From CAVVYV01 sp963752585 (GTDB taxonomy: Bacteria > Actinomycetota > Thermoleophilia > Solirubrobacterales > 70-9), in contig CAVVYV010000008.1 of assembly GCA_963752585.1 (NCBI GenBank), forward strand, positions 558,001 to 622,000: a DNA stretch of 64,000 bases. Reading direction: 5' to 3'. A model generated the notes under the pieces. It saw only the letters and a program-made list of their open reading frames with translations, was not told where the DNA came from and did no database searches. This document shows positions 58,250 through 64,000 of the stretch, one piece after another. The translations under genes and the position numbers were made by a program. The stretch's first letter is position 1, and every line of letters begins with the position of its first letter.

Positions 58250-61114
58250 ATGTTGGAAGGAGCCGGTGCGCAGACCCTGCTCGAGCGGGAGGATGAGCTC
58301 GCCCTGATCGACGAGGCGATCGACGCCGCGACGGAGGGCGGGGGATCGGTTACGTTGGTGCGCGGCCCTGCCGGGATCGGCAAGTCCGAGTTGCTGTCGG
58401 CCGCGGTGTCCCGCGCTGCCGGGAACGGACTCGAGACGCTCGCGGCACGCGGTGGCGAGTTCGAGCGAAGCTTCGGCTTCGGCATTGCCCGGCAGCTGTT
58501 CGCCTTCGTCCTCGACGAGGCGGAGGAGAGCGACGCGCCGCTCGAGGGAGCGGCCGGCCTCGCCGCACCGGCGCTCCTCGTCGCAGCGGCAGAGCCGGCC
58601 GAGGAGAGGCCCGCCGTCACCATGGGCGACCCGGCAGCGCCGATCCAGCACGGGCTCCACTGGCTGGTCGCCAACCTGGCGGAGCGCGCCCCCCTTCTCA
58701 TCGCCGTCGACGACCTGCAATGGGCCGACCCCGAATCGGCTCGCTGGCTGCTCTATCTGGCCAGGCGGATCGCGGATATGCCTGTGGCGGTCCTCCTGGC
58801 GCTCCGGGATGGGGAGCCTGGGCTCGATCCGGAGATCGTCACGGCGCTCGAGGGGGAGTCGGGGCCGCGCACTCTCCAACCGCGACCGTTGAGCGAGCCC
58901 GCGACCGCTGAGCTGCTCCGCGCCGAGCTCGACCCTGGAGCCGAGGAGGAGTTCTGCGCGGCGGCTCACCGAGCGGCCGGCGGTAATCCGCTCTATCTGA
59001 GGGAGCTGATCGCCGCGGCGCGTGACGCGGACCTCGCTGCGGTCGCGGAATCGGCATCGAGGATCGAGGACCTGCGGCCGGAGGGCATCGCCCGCTCGGT
59101 TCTCGCCCGCATCTCCCGACTGGACGAGGAAGCGGCGCAGGTAGCCCAAGCCGTCGCGATTCTCGGCGACCGGGCATCGCTGCGCCGGACCGCGGCACTC
59201 GCCGAGCTGGGATCGGACGAGGTGGCGTCCGCGGCGCACGCGCTGGTTCAGTCACAGATCCTCGCCCCCGGCGAGAGCCTGCGGTTCGCTCACCCGCTGA
59301 TCCGGTCGGCGGTCTACGGCGACATACCGGCCGGAAGGCGGGCCATCGCCCATTCCGAGGCGGCCCGGCTTCTGATCGCGGACGGAGCGACGGAGGAGGA
59401 GGTTGCGGGGCAGCTGCTCTACGCCGAGCCAGGAAACGTCCCCGGGGCGCTGGAGGCGTTGAGGGCCGCCGCGGCTAGCGCCATATCCCGAGCCGCACCG
59501 AAGGCCGCGGTCGGCTACCTGCGACGTGCGTTCGCCGAACCCGAAGCACCCGCCCGGCGACGCACACTCCTTTCGGAGCTGCTCGTGGCCGCGGTGACAC
59601 ACGCCGACATCGCAGCCTTTGAAGGGATCTGCGACGACCCCGTCGCGGAGCTGGGCGACGACCCAGAGGTCTTGCGGAGCACGGCGGCAGGTGACGCGCT
59701 GGTCGCCTGGCTCTTCTACACCGGGCGGATCGCCGAGCTCGACGATCAGATCAAACGCGGCATCGCCGCCACCGTCGCGGCCGGTGACCATGTGCTTGCG
59801 CTTCAGCGCGAGACGCTCGCGCTCTCCGTTGTCGACGTGGGGCCGGAAGAGGCGATCCGGCGACTGGAGCTCCACGCTCCCCGCCTGCGGCCGAACAGCC
59901 AGGAGGAGCGGATCTGGCTCGCGATGAAGGGCTGGTGGAGGCAGCTCCAGGGCGGATCGGCTAGCGAGTGCGTCGATCTAGTCCGGCGGGGAATCGACCA
60001 GGGCCAGCTGCTCGATTTCCCCAGGCTGGGCCCGGTGTTCGGCCAAGCCGTACTTGTGCTCATCCGCGCCGACGAGCTCGATGAAGCCGAGCCCTGGGTC
60101 GAGGCGATGATCGACGATGCGAAGCGACGGGGACCGCCATACGCGATGAGCTCGTTCGGGCTGCGCTCGACCCTCGCCTACAGACGCGGTGACCTCGCCG
60201 CCGCGGAGCTCGACGGAAGGACGACGGTCGAGATCTGCCGGGAGCACGGAATCGCGCTCGGGCTCGCGATCAACCTCCGCTTCCTGATCGACGCCCTGAT
60301 CGACCGCGGCAAGGTGGAGGAAGCCGAAGCCGAGCTCGCCGCGAGTGGGTTCGAGGGCACACTGCCGGACTTCTGGTGGTTCATTCCGCTCCGTTTTGGA
60401 CGGGCGCGTCTTTGGATAGCGGCCGGAAGAGTTGAGAAGGCGGTCGCCGCGCTCCGTGACAGCCTGCGCACGCGCCAGGAGACTCGGCCCGCGACCGAGC
60501 CGGCCGCTTCGACCTTGGCGCTCGCCCTCCACGCCACCGGAGGCGACGAGGATGAGATCCAGCGCCTGCTGGAATCAGAGCTCGAGGCGGCGAGGGAATG
60601 GGGGACGCCGCGCGGGATCGGTATCGCGCTCCGCGCCCAGGGCCTGGTCGAGGGCGGCGAAGCGGGTATCGAGCTGCTGCGGGAGTCCTCCGAGTTGCTC
60701 CGCTCGTCCCCGGCACGCCTGGAGCTCGCGCGCTCGCTCACCGATCTCGGTTCCGCCCTCCGGCGAGCCAATCGCCGCGTCGACGCGCGAGAGCCACTGC
60801 GCGAGGCGATGGAAATCGCTCATCGCTGCGGCGCCTCTCCCCTTGCCGAGCGCGCCCGGGAGGAGCTCGCCGCGACCGGCGCGAAGCCCCGGCGGGTGAT
60901 GTTGAGCGGTGTCGAGTCGCTTACCCCGAGCGAGCTGCGGGTGGCGAGGCTGGCCGCGGCCGAGATGGCCAACCGCGAAATCGCCCAGGACCTCTACATC
61001 AGCGTGAAGACCGTGGAGACGCACCTGGGCAGCGCCTACCGCAAGCTCGACATCTCGTCGCGTCGTGAGCTTCCCGGCGCGCTGGAGACTGAGCCCGAAG
61101 TCCTCAACGGGTGA
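58250..61114 (+). CDS. LAL-type LuxR-family regulator (ATPase plus HTH)
   Basis: Intact 954 residues. N-terminal STAND ATPase with Walker A VRGPAGIGKSELLSAAV and Walker B LLIAVDDLQWADPESARW, then an alpha-helical repeat region of about 500 residues, and a C-terminal LuxR HTH (LTPSELRVARLAAAEMANRE followed by ISVKTVETHLGSAYRKLD). LAL regulators integrate a ligand and ATP to activate secondary or carbon metabolism genes. The target is not evident from neighbours. I start at the ATG at 58250 because a leaderless -10 precedes it. Confidence 0.9.
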   Translation: MLEGAGAQTLLEREDELALIDEAIDAATEGGGSVTLVRGPAGIGKSELLSAAVSRAAGNGLETLAARGGEFERSFGFGIARQLFAFVLDEAEESDAPLEGAAGLAAPALLVAAAEPAEERPAVTMGDPAAPIQHGLHWLVANLAERAPLLIAVDDLQWADPESARWLLYLARRIADMPVAVLLALRDGEPGLDPEIVTALEGESGPRTLQPRPLSEPATAELLRAELDPGAEEEFCAAAHRAAGGNPLYLRELIAAARDADLAAVAESASRIEDLRPEGIARSVLARISRLDEEAAQVAQAVAILGDRASLRRTAALAELGSDEVASAAHALVQSQILAPGESLRFAHPLIRSAVYGDIPAGRRAIAHSEAARLLIADGATEEEVAGQLLYAEPGNVPGALEALRAAAASAISRAAPKAAVGYLRRAFAEPEAPARRRTLLSELLVAAVTHADIAAFEGICDDPVAELGDDPEVLRSTAAGDALVAWLFYTGRIAELDDQIKRGIAATVAAGDHVLALQRETLALSVVDVGPEEAIRRLELHAPRLRPNSQEERIWLAMKGWWRQLQGGSASECVDLVRRGIDQGQLLDFPRLGPVFGQAVLVLIRADELDEAEPWVEAMIDDAKRRGPPYAMSSFGLRSTLAYRRGDLAAAELDGRTTVEICREHGIALGLAINLRFLIDALIDRGKVEEAEAELAASGFEGTLPDFWWFIPLRFGRARLWIAAGRVEKAVAALRDSLRTRQETRPATEPAASTLALALHATGGDEDEIQRLLESELEAAREWGTPRGIGIALRAQGLVEGGEAGIELLRESSELLRSSPARLELARSLTDLGSALRRANRRVDAREPLREAMEIAHRCGASPLAERAREELAATGAKPRRVMLSGVESLTPSELRVARLAAAEMANREIAQDLYISVKTVETHLGSAYRKLDISSRRELPGALETEPEVLNG

Positions 61115-61164
61115 AGCAAACCGGATCGTGGCGAGAGCCAAGGGGGCTTGACTTCCTCCTCGCC

Positions 61165-61198
61165 CTGACACTCAGACACAGAACTGTATTAGAATACA
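61165..61198 (+). promoter_or_regulatory. Promoter with operator palindrome before the membrane protein-TetR pair
   Basis: CTGACA (61165-61170) and TAGAAT (61190-61195) form a possible promoter with 19-bp spacing. The perfect palindrome TGTATT-AG-AATACA (61185-61198) covers the -10, an ideal repressor position. It is strikingly AT-rich for this genome. The TetR gene ending this transcript at 61662-62306 is the obvious candidate binder. Confidence 0.55.
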
Positions 61199-61224
61199 TT
61201 GCTGTATCCGAGAGGGGTAGCGTC

Positions 61225-61665
61225 ATGGGAGCGGCGAGGAAGGTGGTTCGAAGCGCGACGAGAGGGGCGGGCCAAACGGTTTCAACCTTGGTCGCCGTCC
61301 CCCTGATTGCCGTTGGGGTGCCCGCATTCTGGGTCTGGCTGGCCTCGCAAATCGCCGGGTCGAGCAGGGAGGTAACGCCATCGCTGGCGATCTTCATTAC
61401 GGTCGGCATCCTGCTGAGCTACTGGGTTGCGTTGCTGCTTGGGTCTCTTTTGCGGAGTCGCTGGGTGAGCGAGGAGGAAACACGTAGGAAGCTGAGACGG
61501 ATGTCGTGGAATCGAAGCTTTCGCGATGAGCCCAACCGGCCCGACGATCACAGCGATCCGATCGAGCGGATCTTCGTGATCACCGCGGTCGTGGGCTTCA
61601 TTGCGTTCGAGATCTGGTTCTTCTTCTTCGCCGGCTCCCCGCTGCCGAACCAGCCAATGTTTTGA
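61225..61665 (+). CDS. Three-span membrane protein, paralogue 2
   Basis: Intact 146 residues from the ATG at 61225, with AGAGGGG 8 bases upstream. Spans: LVAVPLIAVGVPAFWVWLAS, AIFITVGILLSYWVALLLGS and FVITAVVGFIAFEIWFFFFA. The loop RRMSWNRSFRDEPNRPDD followed by SDPIERIFVITA matches paralogue 1 at 56657 (SWNRS-RD-P-RP and SDPIER-FV-TA). The stop overlaps the TTG start of the TetR gene (TTGA). A regulator-controlled membrane protein of unknown role. Confidence 0.72.
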   Translation: MGAARKVVRSATRGAGQTVSTLVAVPLIAVGVPAFWVWLASQIAGSSREVTPSLAIFITVGILLSYWVALLLGSLLRSRWVSEEETRRKLRRMSWNRSFRDEPNRPDDHSDPIERIFVITAVVGFIAFEIWFFFFAGSPLPNQPMF

Positions 61666-62306
61666 CGGTCGCGAAGACGAAGCCGGGGAGGCGGCTGACC
61701 CGCAAGGAAAAACAAGCGCAGACGCGCGAGCGCCTGCTCGAGGCCGCCGAGCGAGTCTTCCTCCGCCGCGGTCTTCAGGGCTCGAGTGTCGAGGAGATCT
61801 CAGCCGAGGCGGGCTTCACCCGCGGCGCCTTCTACTCCAACTTCGAGAGCAAGGAGCAGCTCTTCGTCGAGCTGCTCCACACACGCGTCTACGACAACTA
61901 CCGGGAGATGGCACTCGAGGCCCAGGGCCGGGGCGGCCCCCCTCGCGAGCGCCTGCGCTGGGGGATCGAGCGGGTCCGGGACGTGCTGGCGAGCGAGGAG
62001 GGCCGCTGGCTGGGCCGCCTCTGGCTCGAGTGCCTCGCCCAGGCGGCTCGCGACGAGGAGTTCCGCGGGCTGGTCACCAGCTTTTGGAGCGGCAACCGCG
62101 CCCTATTCGCCTCTCAGATCGAGTCGGTCTTCGAGGAGCTCGGGCGGGAGCCGCCGCTGCCGGCGAACCAGATCGCGACCGCGATGATCGCGCTCGACGT
62201 CGGCCTCGCAGTCCAGCACCTGGTCGATCCGGACGCGGTGCCGCTCGACTTCTATCTGCCGCTGTTCGATCTGCTCTTCGGCGAGCTGGTCGACTCGGAG
62301 TCCTAG
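61662..62306 (+). CDS. TetR-family transcriptional regulator
   Basis: Intact 214 residues from TTG, overlapping the membrane protein gene by 4 bases. The HTH region is RERLLEAAERVFLRRGLQGS followed by EEISAEAGFTRGAFYSNFES and KEQLFVELL, the standard TetR N-terminal helices. The C-terminal ligand domain is helical with no named subfamily recognised. It probably represses its own operon through the palindrome at 61185-61198. Confidence 0.9.
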   Translation: MTVAKTKPGRRLTRKEKQAQTRERLLEAAERVFLRRGLQGSSVEEISAEAGFTRGAFYSNFESKEQLFVELLHTRVYDNYREMALEAQGRGGPPRERLRWGIERVRDVLASEEGRWLGRLWLECLAQAARDEEFRGLVTSFWSGNRALFASQIESVFEELGREPPLPANQIATAMIALDVGLAVQHLVDPDAVPLDFYLPLFDLLFGELVDSES

Positions 62307-62393
62307 GCGCCCGCGCGCGAGCCGTCACCGATCCGACGCCCTCTGCTGACAATCCGCGGCTGAGCCGTCGGGTGCCGTCCATACGATCGACGG

Positions 62394-63766
62394 GTGGCGA
62401 AGCCGAGGCGATCGTTCAGGTGCTCCGAGTGTGGGCGGCAGGCGCTGACGTGGTCGGGTCAGTGCGGCGGCTGCGGCGCCTGGAACACGCTCGAGGAGGT
62501 GACCGAGGCGCTCGGCGGCGGCCCGCTCGGGGTCCCGGCCGCGGCGGGACGCTCCGCGCCCGACGCCTCTTCGCGAGGTCCGCACCGAGCGCTCCGCTCG
62601 GCTGCCGACCGGGATCGCCGAGCTCGACCGGGTGCTCGGCGGGGGCCTCGTCCCCGGGTCGCTGATCCTGCTCGGCGGCGCTCCCGGGATCGGGAAGAGC
62701 ACGATCGCGGGGATGGCCCTCGCCAACCTCGCCGCCGCCGGCGGCAAGACGCTCTACGTCTCCGGGGAGGAGTCGGCGGCCCAGGTGAGGCGGCGGGCGG
62801 AGCGACTCGGCGAGGCGGCACTCGACGTGCCGATGCTCGCCGAGCCCTCGCTGGAGGCGGTCCTCGCCGCGCTCGAGTCCGAGCGCCCCGACGCCTGCGT
62901 GATCGATTCGGTCCAGACCCTGGCGGTGGCAGAGGCGGCGCCGGGAAGCGTCGGCGCCGTCCGCGAGGCGACCTCGGCGCTGCTGGAAGCGGCGAAGCGC
63001 CTCGAGGTCACCCTGATCCTGATCGGCCACCTGACCAAGGAGGGCTCGCTGGCGGGGCCCCGGGCGCTCGAGCACCTGGTCGACTGCGTCCTCCACTTCG
63101 AGGGGGAGCGGGAGCGGACCTTTCGCACCCTGCGGGCGCTGAAGAACCGCTTCGGGGCGACCAGCGAGATCGGGGTCTTCGAGATGCGGGCGGGGGGCCT
63201 GGTCGAGGTCGCCGACCCCTCCGCCCGCTTCGTCGGCGAGGCCCGGCCGGCGGCCGGCTCGGTGATCCTCTGCGCGATGGAGGGGACCCGTCCGCTGCTG
63301 GTCGAGGTTCAGGCGCTGGTCGCGCCGACCGAGGTGGAGCATCCGCGCCGGACGGCGACCGGCGTCGACCGCAACCGGCTCGCCCTGGTGCTCGCCGTCC
63401 TCGCTCGCCACGCCGGGACTGCCGCTCTCCTCGGCGGACGTCTTCGTCAACGTCGCCGGCGGCGTCCGGGTGGACGAGCCGGGCGCCGACCTCGCGGTGG
63501 CGCTCGCGGTCGCCTCGGCGCAGTCGGGGCGGCCGCTCGAGTCAGGCGGCAAGCCGCTCGCCTGCTTCGGCGAGCTCGGCCTCACCGGGGAGATTCGCTA
63601 CGTCGCCCACGCCGACCGACGGGTGGCCGAGGCCGGCAAGTTCGGCCTCGCCCGCGTCCTCGGCCCACCGCCGGGCGACGAGTCGATCAAGGGCCTGACA
63701 AGCGCCGCGACCCTGCCCGAGGCGCTGAAGTGGTCGGACGCTCGAGGCCTTAGGCGAGCCGCCTAG
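62394..63766 (+). CDS. radA: DNA repair protein RadA (Sms)
   Basis: About 456 residues from GTG. A zinc finger (FRCSECGRQALTWSGQCGGC) is followed by the RecA-like core: Walker A GGAPGIGKSTIAGMAL, LYVSGEESAAQVRRRAERLG, Walker B region ACVIDSVQTLA and the RadA-specific KNRFGATSEIGVFEM. A Lon-protease-like C-terminal domain ends the protein (FVNVAGGVRVDEPGADLAVA). It is a branch-migration helicase in recombinational repair. Breaks near 62573 and 63418 put the three parts in different frames. Confidence 0.93.
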
Positions 63767-63773
63767 GCGTTGT

Positions 63774-63850
63774 CGGGCGGGTGGCGTGGCATCGCGAATC
63801 GCGGCGAGCCTGCGAGGCCGCGAGCGCGATGCCACGACAGGACCCGCCCG
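63774..63850. repeat. Large nested inverted repeat downstream of radA
   Basis: Three stacked stems with perfect arms: CGGGCGGGT/ACCCGCCCG (63774-63782 with 63842-63850), GTGGCATCGCG/CGCGATGCCAC (63786-63796 with 63825-63835) and TCGCGGC/GCCGCGA (63799-63805 with 63817-63823), leaving an 11-base loop. There is no U-tract after it. It may act as a terminator for radA or be a REP/MITE-like element. Confidence 0.7.
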
Positions 63851-63862
63851 CCACCAACTCGC

Positions 63863-63890
63863 TTGACAGGGGTCTAATCCGAGCTATCCA
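63863..63890 (+). promoter_or_regulatory. Promoter of the gene entering the right edge
   Basis: TTGACA (63863-63868), an exact -35 consensus, and TATCCA (63885-63890) are 16 bases apart. Transcription would start near 63897 and read into the gene beginning at 63944. Confidence 0.55.
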
Positions 63891-63943
63891 CACGGATTTC
63901 CCCGCAAGTCGGCCACCTTTTCTTTCTGCAACCATGAACGGCG

Positions 63944-64000
63944 ATGGCGTCTGAGGCCCCCGGCGACGAACTTCAGGAGCTGGAGGCGCGACAGGACCCA
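63944..64000 (+). CDS. Start of a gene cut by the window edge
   Basis: Nineteen codons from the ATG at 63944 (MASEAPGDELQELEARQDP) remain open to the window end. An acidic start is all that can be seen. In several Gram-positive bacteria radA is followed by disA, encoding a diadenylate cyclase. That would fit the c-di-AMP riboswitch at 34148, but 19 residues are not enough to tell. Confidence 0.4.
   Translation, partial: MASEAPGDELQELEARQDP

Overview
High-GC (roughly 70 %) actinobacterial chromosome. GTG/TTG starts are common, several promoters look leaderless (a -10 hexamer about 7-9 nt before the start codon), and the gene content suggests the class Thermoleophilia (Solirubrobacterales and relatives). 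That placement is inferred from gene content and style, not from a marker search. There is no rRNA, tRNA, IS element, phage or CRISPR array in the window. It is a housekeeping region mixed with lineage-specific genes.

A caveat applies to the whole window. About half of the genes, including essential ones (tilS, hpt, folP, folK, clpC, radA), are interrupted by one or more single- or double-base indels while the conserved protein continues in another frame. ftsH, lysS, coaX, dus and others are intact. I read this as consensus error in the assembly, not gene decay. Interrupted genes are given as one CDS over their outer limits, with approximate break points.

Layout. 1-1.8 kb: AlkA-type glycosylase end, reductase, and an ArsR-AHSA1 pair with a start-codon operator. 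1.9-4.6 kb: TPP riboswitch plus a thiZXY-type ABC transporter (pyrimidine precursor uptake). 4.7-9.5 kb: CYTH, CHAD, MoxR-VWA and PPK2 genes (triphosphate/polyphosphate theme). 9.5-18.6 kb: DUF2203, EVE, a Zn-ribbon/adenylate cyclase/AAA/TPR giant, a lipoprotein, and two Ca2+/cation antiporters. 18.8-25.5 kb: acyl-CoA dehydrogenase, second CYTH protein, PadR regulator, a 3-hydroxyacyl-CoA dehydrogenase/enoyl-CoA hydratase fusion, sirtuin. 25.5-34.3 kb: a three-domain cell-wall hydrolase, nucleoside phosphorylase, SCP2-like protein, MerR-type HTH/cyclase, and three tandem secreted CAP-domain genes, the last behind a c-di-AMP (ydaO) riboswitch. 34.4-44.6 kb: tilS-hpt-ftsH-folP, then folB-folK, coaX and dus, with a ureohydrolase and an epoxide hydrolase inserted on the other strand. 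44.7-53 kb: secreted P-domain protein, hydrolase, greA, lysS, clpC, aldo/keto reductase. 53-64 kb: a DUF4331-TPR-Fur-like operon behind two tandem 7-1-7 palindromes, two paralogous membrane proteins, an orphan MlaE permease, a LAL-type LuxR regulator, TetR, radA, then a large nested hairpin and the start of a further gene.

The best leads are the c-di-AMP riboswitch on a CAP-domain gene, the DUF4331/Fur-like operon with its tandem operator-like palindromes and a Fur paralogue almost free of histidine, and the cell-wall hydrolase combining a transglycosylase, a degenerate LytM domain and an M15-like peptidase.
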